DNA from: Luteibacter pinisoli
Lineage (GTDB): Bacteria; Pseudomonadota; Gammaproteobacteria; Xanthomonadales; Rhodanobacteraceae
NCBI RefSeq assembly: GCF_006385595.1
Contig: NZ_CP041046.1
Span: 3,982,501-4,046,500, forward strand
Length of the DNA stretch: 64,000 bases
Reading direction: 5' to 3'
Below, piece after piece: positions 7,173-17,800 of this stretch. Every line of letters starts with the position of its first letter. The stretch's first letter is position 1. Both the position numbers and the translations under genes were made by a program. Below the pieces are notes generated by a model. It made no database searches, was not told the DNA's origin, and was given only the letters and a program-made list of their open reading frames with translations.

Positions 7173-8531
7173 CTAACCTGCGCGGAGCGCCGTGAAGAAG
7201 CGGCGCGGTGCGCCTTCGAAGCCGCCGTTGGACATGAACACCACGTGGTCCCCCTCACCGGCCTGGGTGGCCAGCGCGTCGACCAGGGCCTCCACCGTCG
7301 GCACCGTGGTTCCGCGTCCGTCGAGGGCACCGGTGACCTTGCCGGCGTCCCACGGCAGTTCGGGGCGCTGCAGGAACACCACGCGGTCCGCATCGGCCAG
7401 CGAAGGCGCGAGCGCGTCGGCGTGCGCACCCAGGCGCATGCTGTTCGAGCGCGGCTCCAGCGCGACAAGGATGCGTGCCTTGCCAACCTTCGCGCGCAAC
7501 CCGGCCAGCGTGGTGGCGATGGCGGTCGGGTGATGGGCGAAGTCGTCGTACACGGTAACGCCGCGGGCGTCCCCGATGACTTCCATGCGCCGGCGGGCGC
7601 TGGCAAAGCTCGTGAAGGCCGGCAGCAGGGCCACCGGATCCGCACCGTGCGCCGTGGCCGCGGCGAGCGCGGCCAGCGCGTTCATCACGTTATGCCGGCC
7701 CAGCGAGCCCCAGCGGACCTCGCCCAGCGGCGTGCCCTGGCGGATCACCCGGAAATGCGAGCCGTCGGCGGCGATGAGCTCCGCGCGCCAGTCGCCGGTA
7801 TCGATGCCGAAGGTTTCCACCGGCGTCCACGCACCCATGGCCAGCACCTCGGCCAGGTACGGGTCTTCGCCATTGACGATGAGCCGGCCGTTGCCGGGCA
7901 CCGTGCGCACGAGGTGGTGGAACTGGCGCTGGATGGCGGCCACGTCGGGGAAGATATCCGCGTGGTCGTATTCCAGGTTGTTGAGGATGGCGATGCGCGG
8001 CCGGTAGTGGACGAACTTCGAGCGCTTGTCGAAGAAGGCCGAGTCGTACTCGTCCGCCTCGATGACGAAGGGCTTGCCCCCACCGCGCCGTGCCGAGACA
8101 TCGAAGTTGCCGGGCACGCCGCCGATCAGGAACCCCGGATCCATGCCGGCCTGCTCGAGCAGGTGCGCCAGCAGGGCCGTGGTGGTGGTCTTGCCGTGCG
8201 TGCCGGCCACCGCGAGTACCTCGCGGCCACCGAGCAGGGTTTCGCCCAGCCACTGCGGGCCGGAGATGTAGCGCATGCCCTCGTTGAGCATGGCTTCCAC
8301 CGCCGGGTTGCCGCGGATCATCGCGTTGCCGACCACCACCAGGTCCGGTGCCGGATGCAGGTGGTCCGCCGTGTAGCCCTGCATCAGCCCGATGCCGAGG
8401 GCTTCGAGCTGGGTGCTCATGGGCGGGTACACGTTGGCGTCGGAGCCCTCGACCTGGAGGCCGAGTTCGCGCGCGAGGGCGGCGACGCCGCCCATGAAGG
8501 TGCCGCAGATACCAAGGATGTGGACGCGCAT
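7173..8531 (-). CDS. mpl: UDP-N-acetylmuramate:L-alanyl-gamma-D-glutamyl-meso-diaminopimelate ligase
   Basis: Mpl reattaches the recycled murein tripeptide to UDP-MurNAc, feeding it back into peptidoglycan synthesis. The 452-residue Mur ligase shows an N-terminal Rossmann-like HILGICGTFMGG, the ATP-binding AGTHGKTTTT (109-118), EADEYDSAFFDKRSKF and NNLEYDHADIF, all in the expected order. The EADEYDSAFFDKRSKF stretch distinguishes Mpl from MurC. It sits eight bases after adk. Length equals that of known Mpl proteins. Confidence 0.96.
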   Translation of the reverse strand: MRVHILGICGTFMGGVAALARELGLQVEGSDANVYPPMSTQLEALGIGLMQGYTADHLHPAPDLVVVGNAMIRGNPAVEAMLNEGMRYISGPQWLGETLLGGREVLAVAGTHGKTTTTALLAHLLEQAGMDPGFLIGGVPGNFDVSARRGGGKPFVIEADEYDSAFFDKRSKFVHYRPRIAILNNLEYDHADIFPDVAAIQRQFHHLVRTVPGNGRLIVNGEDPYLAEVLAMGAWTPVETFGIDTGDWRAELIAADGSHFRVIRQGTPLGEVRWGSLGRHNVMNALAALAAATAHGADPVALLPAFTSFASARRRMEVIGDARGVTVYDDFAHHPTAIATTLAGLRAKVGKARILVALEPRSNSMRLGAHADALAPSLADADRVVFLQRPELPWDAGKVTGALDGRGTTVPTVEALVDALATQAGEGDHVVFMSNGGFEGAPRRFFTALRAG

Positions 8532-8539
8532 GGGTTAGA

Positions 8540-9124
8540 TCAGGCGCTGGCGGCCTGGACGCCACCCGGCAGGACATCGAGCACGCGCTGGGTCACGTCG
8601 TCGAGTTCACCGACGCCATCGACCACCTGCAGCTTGCCGCGCTGCTTGTAGAAATCGGCCACCGGGGCGGTCTGGTCGGCATAGATGCCGAGGCGACGCT
8701 TGACCGTGTCCGGATTGTCGTCCGGGCGGCCTTCCTTCTCGAAACGGACTTCGCAGCGATCGATGATGGCCGAATCCGGCACCTCGAGCTTCACCACCAC
8801 GTCCAGCGGCTGGCCGATGCGGGCCAGCACGGTGTCCAGCGCGTCGGCCTGGGCCAGGTTGCGAGGGTAGCCGTCGAGGATGAAGCCCGGCTTGGCGTCC
8901 GGCTCACCCAGGCGGTGCTCGATGATGCCCAGCATGATGTCGTCCGGCAGCAGCTGGCCGGCGTCCATCAGGCCCTTGGCCTTCAGGCCGAGTTCGGTGC
9001 CTGCCTTGATCTCACCGCGCAGAAGATCGCCGGTGGAGATGTGCGGAACGCCGAGGCGCTCCTTCAGGCGGGTGGCCTGGGTGCCCTTGCCCGAACCGGG
9101 GGCGCCGAAAAGCACGAGTCGCAT
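8540..9124 (-). CDS. adk: Adenylate kinase
   Basis: Adk catalyses the interconversion of ATP plus AMP with two ADP in the cytoplasm. The 194-residue protein has the P-loop GAPGSGKGT (7-15), the AMP-binding STGDLLR, the signature FILDGYPRNLAQA and a short LID with KRRLGIYADQTAPV, so it is a short-LID form without zinc-finger cysteines. The start MRLVLFGAPG at 9124 is the family start; the frame stays open far upstream but this is only antisense to the next gene. The leader holds a stable hairpin (around 9136-9162). It heads the adk-mpl-LON-SDR operon. Confidence 0.97.
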   Translation of the reverse strand: MRLVLFGAPGSGKGTQATRLKERLGVPHISTGDLLRGEIKAGTELGLKAKGLMDAGQLLPDDIMLGIIEHRLGEPDAKPGFILDGYPRNLAQADALDTVLARIGQPLDVVVKLEVPDSAIIDRCEVRFEKEGRPDDNPDTVKRRLGIYADQTAPVADFYKQRGKLQVVDGVGELDDVTQRVLDVLPGGVQAASA

Positions 9125-9325
9125 TGATGCTCCAAATAACCGGGTGGGCGGGATAAACCCGCCACCGGGCACAAGAAAATGGGTCCCAAGGTAACGGGAG
9201 GGGCGCCGCCGCGTCAAACGGATGCCACATGGGCGTGGCAGTGCGCCGCAGGGGCCGCTTTCAAGCCACGGCCACGCCTGACGGGTTAACCTCGGGCCCT
9301 CGACAGCCCCAGAAGGAAGCGCAGC

Positions 9326-10578
9326 ATGGCCGCCGGTAAGATCCTTTACGCCCAGTCGGGCGGTGTCTCCGCCGTCATCAACGCCACCGCCGCGGGGGTC
9401 ATCGAGACCGCCCGCGACAAGGGTATCCCGGTCTATGCCGCCCGCAACGGCATCCTTGGCGCCCTGCGCGAGGACCTGATCGATACCACCAAGGAAGCCA
9501 AGGCCAATATCGCCGCGCTGAAGCACACGCCCGGCGGCGCCTTCGGTTCCTGCCGCTACAAGCTGAAGTCGCTGGAGGAGAACCGGGCCGAGTACGAGCG
9601 CCTGATCGAGGTGTTCAAGGCGCACGACATCCGTACCTTCCTCTACAACGGCGGCAACGACTCGGCGGACACCGCGAACAAGGTGGCGAAGATCGGCCAC
9701 ACGCTGGGCTACGAGGTGAACTGCATCGGCGTGCCGAAAACCATTGATAACGACCTCGTGGTGACCGACAACTGCCCGGGCTTCGGCTCGGTGGCCAAGT
9801 ACACCGCTATCGCCGTGCGCGAGACCGGCCTGGACGTGGCCTCCATGGCGGACACCTCGACCAAGGTGTTCATCATGGAGGTGATGGGTCGCCACGCGGG
9901 CTGGATCGCCGCCGCCGCGGGCCTGGCCGGCAGCAAGCCGGGCGATGCGCCGCACATCATCCTGTTCCCGGAAAACGTGTTCGACCCGGAAACGTTCCTC
10001 GCCCGGGTGAAGGCCACGGTGGAGAAAGTGGGCTGGTGCTCGGTGGTGGTGTCCGAGGGCGTGAAGGGTGCCGACGGCAAGTTCCTCGCCGAATCCGGCG
10101 CCCGCGACGCGTTTGGCCACGCGCAGCTCGGCGGCGCGTCGCCGGTGCTGGCCGCGCTGGTGCGCGAGAAGCTCGGCTACAAATACCACTGGGCCCTGCC
10201 CGACTACCTGCAGCGCTCGGCGCGCCACATCGCCTCGAAGGTGGACGTGGAACAGGCCTATGCGGTGGGCAAGAAGGCGGTGGAATACGCGGCCGAAGGA
10301 CTGAACGCCGTGATGCCGGTGATCGTGCGGACCTCGGAAGAGCCGTACAAGTGGAAGATTGAAGCGGCGCCGCTGGACAAGATCGCCAACCAGGAAAAGA
10401 AGATGCCGAAGGCCTTCATCTCGAAGGATGGCTTTGGCATCACGGCGGCGGCACGGCGTTACCTGGCGCCGCTGATCATGGGCGAGGCACCGCCGCCGTA
10501 TGGGGAGGATGGTTTGCCGGTGTATGTGACGTTGAAGAACACGTCGGTGCCGAAGAAGCTGAAGAAGTTCGTGCCAGC

Positions 10579-10582
<4 letters not shown>
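9326..10582 (+). CDS. pfp: Pyrophosphate-dependent 6-phosphofructokinase
   Basis: This 418-residue enzyme reversibly phosphorylates fructose-6-phosphate using pyrophosphate in place of ATP. The donor choice can be read from the sequence: PKTIDND (137-143) carries lysine where ATP enzymes have glycine, and the donor loop reads GGNDS (109-113). MGRHAGWIAAA contains the fructose-6-phosphate site. AGGAAG precedes the ATG. It is divergent from adk and convergent with the UdgX gene, sharing the four bases CTAA so that the stop codons interlock. In Xanthomonadales the PPi enzyme often replaces ATP-PFK; here it sits near two pyrophosphatases. Confidence 0.92.
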
Positions 10583-11987
<1,405 letters not shown>

Positions 11988-11988
<1 letters not shown>

Positions 11989-13202
11989 CAGCCGAACAGA
12001 TCGGGCTGTGCCGGCTCGCGCAGGTCCTGGCGGAGCATGAAGCTTTCGCGGTCGCCGCGCGGACGGTGGTCCACCGTCTCCACGAACGGCGCCACCTTCT
12101 TCACCGGCACGCGCAGGCGGATGAGGTCCGCGTAGCGGATGCGCTTGAGCCCGCGCATGGCGATCATCTTGTCCACGGTTTTCACGCCGAGGCCGGGCAC
12201 GCGCAAGAGCATGTCGCGCGATGCGCGATTGACGTCCACGGGAAACTGCTCGCGGTGGCGCAGCGCCCAGGCGAGCTTCGGATCGACATCCAGCGAAAGC
12301 ATGCCGTCGTCACCCGGCGGCGCGATCTCGTCGGCGCGGAAGCCGTAGAAACGCATCAGCCAGTCGGCCTGGTAGAGGCGATGTTCGCGCACCAGCGGTG
12401 GCGGCTTCAGCGGGAGGATCTTCGACGCGTCCGGGATCGGGCTGAAGGCCGAGTAGTAAACGCGGCGCAGCCGGTAGTTGGTATAGAGGTTGGTGCTGGC
12501 AGTGAGCACGTCGCGATCGCTCGCGCTGTCCGCGCCGACGATCATCTGCGTGCTCTGCCCCGCCGGTGCGAAGCGCGGCGCCTTCTTCTCGGCCCTGGCC
12601 TCGTCGATGGACAGGCGCAGGCGACCCATGGCGCTGCGGATATCGCCGAGGTCTTTCTCCGGCGCCAGCGCCTTGAGCCCGCCTTCGGTCGGCATCTCCA
12701 CGTTGATGCTCAGGCGATCCGCCCAGCGGCCGGCCGCGTCGATCAGTTCCGGCGACGCATCGGGAATCGTCTTCAGATGGATGTACCCACCGAACTTGTG
12801 ATCCACGCGCAGGGAACGCGCGACGCGGACCAGCTGCTCCATCGTGTAATCCGGCGACTGGATGATCCCCGACGAGAGGAACAACCCTTCGATGTAGTTG
12901 CGGCGGTAGAACTCCAGGGTAAGGTTCACCACTTCTTCCGCCGTGAAGCGGGCGCGCTGCACGTTGCTGCTGCGGCGATTGACGCAGTACACGCAGTCGT
13001 ACACGCAGAAGTTGGTCAGCAGGATCTTCAACAGCGAAATACAGCGCCCGTCCGGCGCATACGCGTGGCAGATCCCCATGCCTTCCGTGGAGCCGATGCC
13101 CCCGGTGCCGAGCGAGTTGCGCCCCTTGCCGCCACTGGACGAGCACGAGGCATCGTACTTGGCGGCATCGGCGAGGATGGCGAGTTTGTCGGACAGTTTC
13201 AT
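11988..13202 (-). CDS. Putative DNA modification/repair radical SAM protein
   Basis: This 404-residue protein belongs to the radical SAM family that is almost always paired with the DUF4130/UdgX protein. The cluster motif is CVYDCVYC (C66, C70, C73), matching CX3CX2C. Additional cysteines occur at 20, 45 and 54. The C-terminus holds a helix-hairpin-helix DNA-binding motif in VNRASRDMLLRVPGLGVKTVDKM. The start MKLSDKLAILADAAKYDASC at 13202 is the family start. Its chemistry is unknown; DNA lesion processing is inferred from the partner and the HhH motif. It is the first gene of a two-gene operon and divergent from the deaminase gene. Confidence 0.92.
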
Positions 13203-13282
13203 GGGTGCGGTTATGGTGCCTTTTTCGCCTCCTTGCCGCGTGAAGGCCGGTATCATCGGAGGTCGATACCTGGAGCCCGCCC

Positions 13283-14569
13283 ATGGACCTGATCATCCGC
13301 CACGCCACCCTTCCCGACGGCCGCCGGGATGTCGATATCGGCATCGAGGGTGGGCGCTTCGCGGCGATCCAGCCGGGGTTGCCAGCAACGGGCGTTGAGG
13401 AGATCGATGCACATGGCCGGCTGGTGGCGCCGCCGTTCGTGGATGCGCACTTCCATATGGATGCGACGCTGTCGCTCGGCCTGCCACGACTGAATGCGTC
13501 GGGCACCTTGCTCGAAGGCATCGCCCTGTGGGGCGAGCTGAAGCCGGACCTCACCATCGACGCACTGGTGAAGCGCGCCATGGCGTACTGCGACATGGCG
13601 GTGGCCCAGGGCCTGCTCGCCATCCGCAGCCACGTGGATATCTGCGACGACCGCCTGCTGGCGACGCAGGCGCTGCTGGAAGTGAAGCGCCGCGTGGCAC
13701 CGTACCTGCACCTGGAGCTGGTGGCCTTCCCGCAGGATGGCCTGCTGCGTTCGAAGACCGCGAAGGCCAACCTGCTGCGCGCGCTCGACATGGGCGTGGA
13801 GGTGGTCGGCGGCATCCCTCATTTCGAACGCACGATGGCCGACGGCGCGGAATCGATCCGCTGGCTGTGCGAGCTGGCCGCCGAACGCGGCCTGCGCGTG
13901 GACATGCACTGCGATGAATCCGACGACCCGTGGTCACGGCATATCGAAACGCTGGCGGCGGAGACGCTGCGCACCGGGCTGCAGGGTCGCGTTACCGGTT
14001 CGCACCTCACCTCCATGCATTCGATGGACAACTACTACGTGTCCAAGCTGCTGCCGCTGATCGCCGAAGCGGGCGTGCACGCCATCGCCAACCCGCTGAT
14101 CAACATCACCTTGCAGGGCCGCCACGATACGTACCCGAAGCGCCGCGGCATGACCCGCGTGCCGGAGCTGCTGGCCGCCGGCGTCAATGTCGCCTTCGGC
14201 CACGACTGCGTGATGGACCCCTGGTACGGCATGGGTTCGGCGGACATGCTGGACGTGGCGCACATGGGCCTGCACGTGGCGCAGATGACCTCGGCCGCCG
14301 GCGTCGCGCATTGCTTCGATGCGGTGACGACGAATGCGGCCCGCGTGCTCGGCCTGGAGGGCTATGGCCTGGCACCCGGCAACCGGGCGGACTGCGTGCT
14401 GCTGCAGGCGGGCGACGCCTACGAGGCGATCCGGCTGAAGGCCAACCGACTGCTCGTGCTGCGTGAGGGGAAAATCCTGGCGCGCTCACCTGAACGGCGC
14501 AGCGAGCTCTTCCTCCCGGAAAGCCCGTCGAATCTGACACTTGAGTTTCGGCCGGGCTCGCTTTACTGA
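13283..14569 (+). CDS. CodA-like cytosine deaminase-family amidohydrolase with substituted active-site residue
   Basis: This 428-residue metal-dependent hydrolase aligns with E. coli CodA along its length. Metal ligands are H56 and H58 (DAHFHMD), H209 (DMHCDE) and D308. The acid/base E212 and H241 (SHLTSMHS) are kept, as is the substrate glutamine Q151 (AFPQDG). The residue after the metal aspartate, D314 in E. coli and a contact to the pyrimidine ring, is cysteine here (GHDCVMDPWY). Because changes at that position alter substrate choice in CodA, true cytosine deaminase activity is uncertain; a modified base or related heterocycle is possible. There is no signal peptide. It is divergent from the radical SAM gene by about 80 bp. 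Confidence 0.85.
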   Translation: MDLIIRHATLPDGRRDVDIGIEGGRFAAIQPGLPATGVEEIDAHGRLVAPPFVDAHFHMDATLSLGLPRLNASGTLLEGIALWGELKPDLTIDALVKRAMAYCDMAVAQGLLAIRSHVDICDDRLLATQALLEVKRRVAPYLHLELVAFPQDGLLRSKTAKANLLRALDMGVEVVGGIPHFERTMADGAESIRWLCELAAERGLRVDMHCDESDDPWSRHIETLAAETLRTGLQGRVTGSHLTSMHSMDNYYVSKLLPLIAEAGVHAIANPLINITLQGRHDTYPKRRGMTRVPELLAAGVNVAFGHDCVMDPWYGMGSADMLDVAHMGLHVAQMTSAAGVAHCFDAVTTNAARVLGLEGYGLAPGNRADCVLLQAGDAYEAIRLKANRLLVLREGKILARSPERRSELFLPESPSNLTLEFRPGSLY

Positions 14570-14604
14570 ACGCACCGGTTCAATAGCTGTCGCGTTACTT
14601 AATG

Positions 14605-14620
14605 CTTTCGCGAGACTTTC
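14605..14620 (+). promoter_or_regulatory. CTTTC direct repeats with 11-bp period upstream of the RcnB-like genes
   Basis: Two CTTTC pentamers (14605-14609 and 14616-14620) are exactly one helical turn apart within GCTTTCGCGAGACTTTC. A near-identical element, GCTTTCGCAGGACTTTC, lies upstream of the DUF535 gene at 30517-30533. Tandem half-sites at 11 bp are typical of OmpR/PhoB-family regulators. A possible -10 (TAGGAT) follows at 14654-14659, and the ATG is at 14708. Confidence 0.4.
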
Positions 14621-14707
14621 AAAAACACGGCTCCTCCGTTCAGGTTTCCATTCCTAGGATGCGAATCGTCGGTCCCCTTCCTGCGGATCGTCATTGAGAG
14701 AGCCGTG

Positions 14708-15136
14708 ATGAAAATGATGCTGCGCACCGCCCTCGCCGCCCTGGCACTTGCTGCTACTACGGCCGCGGCTGCCGCCCCGGCGCCGGACCACGATCATGAC
14801 CGCGACCGCCGCGGCCACGACGATCGCGGCCGTGGCGACTGGCACCACGACAACGGCTGGCACGGCCATCGCCCGCCCCCGCCGCCGCGTTACTACGGCC
14901 ACGGCTACTACCACGGCGCCCCTGGCTACTATCACCGCCCGCCGCCGCCCCCGCCGCGCTACTACGGCCACTGGGAGCGCGGGCACCGGTACTACGGCCG
15001 CAACGTGGTCGTGTACGACTACGGCAGCTATCGCCTGCGGCAGCCGCCGCGCGGTTACCACTGGGTTCGTGAGAACAATGATTTCCTGCTGGTCGCCGTG
15101 GCGACTGGCGTGATCCTCGACATTGCCACCCGCTAA
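14708..15136 (+). CDS. RcnB-like His/Pro/Arg-rich secreted protein
   Basis: This 142-residue protein starts with a Sec signal peptide (about residues 1-24, Ala-rich). Next comes a His/Asp/Arg-rich segment and two PPPPPRYYGH repeats. The C-terminal third, with ERGHRYYGRNVVVYDYGSYRL, QPPRGYHWVRENNDFLLV and VAVATGVI, is the RcnB domain found in periplasmic nickel/cobalt homeostasis proteins. The His-rich N-terminal part would suit metal binding, but this is inference. The ATG at 14708 was preferred over the GTG three bases earlier; ATG 14717 is another option. It is followed 15 bases later by a related gene and is probably cotranscribed with it. Confidence 0.82.
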   Translation: MKMMLRTALAALALAATTAAAAAPAPDHDHDRDRRGHDDRGRGDWHHDNGWHGHRPPPPPRYYGHGYYHGAPGYYHRPPPPPPRYYGHWERGHRYYGRNVVVYDYGSYRLRQPPRGYHWVRENNDFLLVAVATGVILDIATR

Positions 15137-15151
15137 GCCGGAGAGACACTA

Positions 15152-15547
15152 ATGAAGATGATTGGCAAACTCGCGTTCTGCCTCGTGGCCGCCGGCTCGA
15201 TCGCCCCGGCGTTCGCCTGGGATCCGCCGCCTCAGCACCATGACGATCGCGACCATCACGATGATCGCGACCATCACGATGATCGCGACCATCACGATGA
15301 CCACGACCGCGACTGGCACGACGACCGCGGCGACCACCGCGGCCCGCCGCCCCCGCGCTATGCGCACCATGACTGGCAGCGCGGGCACCGCTATGACGGC
15401 CGCGTCGTCATCGTGGACGACTGGCGCACGCGCCGCCTGCGTGAGCCGCCGCGCGGCTACCACTGGGTGCGCGATGACGACGATGGCCAGTTCCTGCTGG
15501 TCGCCGTCGCCACGGGCATCATCACCGACATCGTGCTTCAGCACTAA
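15152..15547 (+). CDS. RcnB-like secreted protein with DRDHHD tandem repeats
   Basis: This 131-residue paralogue of the preceding protein has a signal peptide ending near AFA-W (residue 22). It then has a His/Asp block of tandem DRDHHD units and a C-terminal RcnB domain (QRGHRYDGRVVIVDDWRTRRL, EPPRGYHWVRDDDDGQFLLV, TGIITDIV). The acidic/His repeat could bind divalent metals in the periplasm. GGAGAGA lies upstream of the ATG. The 15-bp gap and the terminator at 15555-15578 define a two-gene operon. The repeat is made of perfect DNA copies, so its length may vary between strains. Confidence 0.82.
   Translation: MKMIGKLAFCLVAAGSIAPAFAWDPPPQHHDDRDHHDDRDHHDDRDHHDDHDRDWHDDRGDHRGPPPPRYAHHDWQRGHRYDGRVVIVDDWRTRRLREPPRGYHWVRDDDDGQFLLVAVATGIITDIVLQH
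15245..15298. repeat. Three perfect 18-bp tandem repeats inside the second RcnB-like gene
   Basis: The unit GATCGCGACCATCACGAT occurs three times without mismatch (15245-15262, 15263-15280, 15281-15298). It encodes three DRDHHD units in frame. The lack of synonymous divergence implies recent slippage expansion or conversion. Confidence 0.9.
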
Positions 15548-15554
15548 GCACCCC

Positions 15555-15578
15555 GCGCGCCCCCGCCAGGGGGCGCGC
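15555..15578 (+). terminator. GC-rich hairpin after the RcnB-like operon
   Basis: A perfect 10-bp stem (GCGCGCCCCC / GGGGGCGCGC) with a four-base loop follows the stop by about eight bases. The U tract is poor (TTCCTG), so termination may be partial. Confidence 0.6.
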
Positions 15579-15667
15579 TTCCTGCACCGCACAACACGTT
15601 TCACCGCCTCCGATGCCTATACTCAGGCCGGGCCCTACCTGGGTCCCCACAATTTGGGGAGGCTTCG

Positions 15668-17716
15668 ATGCTGCAGCAGTACGGTTTATGGATCGCGCTG
15701 GGATGTGCGGTCGTAGCGATTCTGTATGGTGCATTTTCGGTCAGTTGGGTCCTGGCGCGCTCGCCGGGTAACGAACGGATGCAGGAAATCGCCGCCGCCA
15801 TCCAGGAAGGCGCCCGGGCCTACCTCAACCGCCAGTACGCCACCATCGGCGTCGTCGGCATCGTCCTTTTCCTCGTGATCGGCATCTTCCTCGACTGGGG
15901 AACCGCCATCGGTTTTGCGCTGGGGGCGCTCCTCTCGGGAGCCACCGGCTACATCGGCATGAACGTGTCCGTTCGTGCCAACGTCCGTACCGCAGAGGCC
16001 GCCCGGAGCGGCCTTTCTTCTGCCCTGGCCGTGGCTTTCCGCGGTGGTGCCGTCACCGGCATGCTGGTAGTGGGGCTCGCCCTGCTCGGCGTCGCAGGCT
16101 ATTACGGCGTACTGCTGCACATGGGCTACGAACGCACCCACGCCCTGCATGCCCTGATCGGCTTCGCCTTCGGCTCGTCGCTGATCTCGATCTTCGCCCG
16201 CCTGGGCGGCGGCATCTTCACCAAGGGCGCCGACGTCGGCGCGGACCTGGTGGGCAAGGTGGAAGCCGGCATCCCCGAGGATGACCCGCGCAACCCGGCG
16301 GTGATCGCGGACAACGTGGGCGACAACGTCGGCGACTGCGCCGGCATGGCCGCCGACCTGTTCGAGACCTACGCGGTGACCCTCATCGCCACCATGCTAC
16401 TCGGCGGCGTGATGGCCACCGAAGTGGGCCCCTCGGGCGTGCTTTACCCGCTGGTCCTCGGCGGCGCGTCCATCGTGGCCTCGGTCATCGGTACATTCTT
16501 CGTCAAGACGCGCGGCGGCAAGATCATGAATGCGCTGTACGCCGGCGTGTTCGTCTCCGCGCTGCTCGCGGCCATCGCCTTCTGGCCGATCACGCACTCG
16601 CTGATGGCCGATTCGTCGTTTGGCGCCAACCGCCTGTTCGGTTGCACCGTCATCGGCCTGGTGCTCACCGGCGCCATGGTGGTGATCACCGAGTACTACA
16701 CGGCCACCGAGTATCGGCCGGTACGCCACGTGGCGCAGTCGTCCACCACCGGCCATGCGACCAACATCATCGCGGGCCTCGGCGTGTCGATGAAATCCAC
16801 GGCGTTGCCGGTGCTGGCGGTATGCGCGGCCATCTGGGGCGCGTTCTCGCTGGCGGGCCTGTACGGCATCGCCATTGCCGCCACGGCGATGCTGAGCATG
16901 ACCGGCATGATCGTCGCGCTGGATGCCTACGGCCCCATCACCGACAACGCCGGCGGCATCGCCGAGATGGCCGAGCTGCCCGCCGAGGTCCGCGGTGTCA
17001 CCGACCCGCTCGACGCCGTGGGCAACACGACCAAGGCGGTGACCAAGGGCTACGCCATCGGCTCGGCCGGCCTGGCCGCGCTGGTGCTGTTCGCCGACTA
17101 CACGCATAACCTCAACCTGCACTTCGGTGGCACGGAGGTGCGCTTCGACCTCTCCAACCATTACGTGATCATCGGCCTGCTGATCGGCGGCCTCATCCCG
17201 TACCTGTTTGCCGCCATGGCGATGGAAGCGGTAGGCCGGGCCGCGGGCGCGGTGGTTGAGGAAGTTCGCAGACAGTTCCGCGAGATCGCCGGGATCATGC
17301 AGGGCACGACCAAGCCGGATTACTCCCGCGCGGTGGATATGCTCACCCGCTCGGCCATCCGCGAAATGTTGCTGCCCTCGCTGCTGCCGGTGCTGGTACC
17401 GGTGGTGGTGATCTTCGGCTTCAAGTGGCTGGGCGGCCCCGAGGCCGGGGCGCAGGCGCTGGGCGGTGTGCTGATCGGCACCATCGTCACCGGCCTGTTC
17501 GTGGCCATTTCGATGACCACCGGCGGCGGCGCGTGGGATAACGCCAAGAAATACATCGAGGACGGCAACTTCGGCGGCAAGGGCTCCGACGCCCACAAGG
17601 CGGCCGTCACCGGCGATACCGTGGGCGATCCGTACAAGGACACCGCCGGCCCCGCCGTGAACCCGCTGATCAAGATCATCAACATCGTCGCCCTGCTGCT
17701 GATTCCCCTGCTTTAG
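15668..17716 (+). CDS. hppA: Membrane-bound proton-translocating pyrophosphatase
   Basis: HppA hydrolyses pyrophosphate and pumps ions across the inner membrane. The 682-residue protein is almost entirely hydrophobic helices, consistent with about 16 membrane spans. The substrate site DVGADLVGKVEAGIPEDDPR (around 188-207) and the repeated DNVGDNVGD and DTVGDPYKDTAGPA acidic motifs are intact. The residue that sets potassium dependence is lysine, in GNTTKAVTKG (K about 456), which marks the potassium-independent H+-pumping class. A TATACT box lies at 15618-15623 and a CCCC-GGGG hairpin sits just before the GGAGG ribosome binding site. Confidence 0.95.
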   Translation: MLQQYGLWIALGCAVVAILYGAFSVSWVLARSPGNERMQEIAAAIQEGARAYLNRQYATIGVVGIVLFLVIGIFLDWGTAIGFALGALLSGATGYIGMNVSVRANVRTAEAARSGLSSALAVAFRGGAVTGMLVVGLALLGVAGYYGVLLHMGYERTHALHALIGFAFGSSLISIFARLGGGIFTKGADVGADLVGKVEAGIPEDDPRNPAVIADNVGDNVGDCAGMAADLFETYAVTLIATMLLGGVMATEVGPSGVLYPLVLGGASIVASVIGTFFVKTRGGKIMNALYAGVFVSALLAAIAFWPITHSLMADSSFGANRLFGCTVIGLVLTGAMVVITEYYTATEYRPVRHVAQSSTTGHATNIIAGLGVSMKSTALPVLAVCAAIWGAFSLAGLYGIAIAATAMLSMTGMIVALDAYGPITDNAGGIAEMAELPAEVRGVTDPLDAVGNTTKAVTKGYAIGSAGLAALVLFADYTHNLNLHFGGTEVRFDLSNHYVIIGLLIGGLIPYLFAAMAMEAVGRAAGAVVEEVRRQFREIAGIMQGTTKPDYSRAVDMLTRSAIREMLLPSLLPVLVPVVVIFGFKWLGGPEAGAQALGGVLIGTIVTGLFVAISMTTGGGAWDNAKKYIEDGNFGGKGSDAHKAAVTGDTVGDPYKDTAGPAVNPLIKIINIVALLLIPLL

Positions 17717-17740
17717 GTAGGAAGTCATGGGTAGGTAAAG

Positions 17741-17779
17741 GCCGTGCGTGGGGTATCGTCCCCCGCACGGCTTTTTTTT
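17741..17779 (+). terminator. Intrinsic terminator after hppA
   Basis: The hairpin GCCGTGCG...CGCACGGC (17741-17771), with an inner GGGG/CCCC extension, is followed by eight Ts. It separates hppA from the S9 peptidase gene, whose ATG lies about 20 bases later. Confidence 0.85.
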
Positions 17780-17800
17780 CACCCCAAGGATCACCCGCCC

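Noticed and set aside
15245..15298. CRISPR-like short direct repeats
   Set aside because: The copies are contiguous with no spacers, in frame, and encode a His/Asp repeat.
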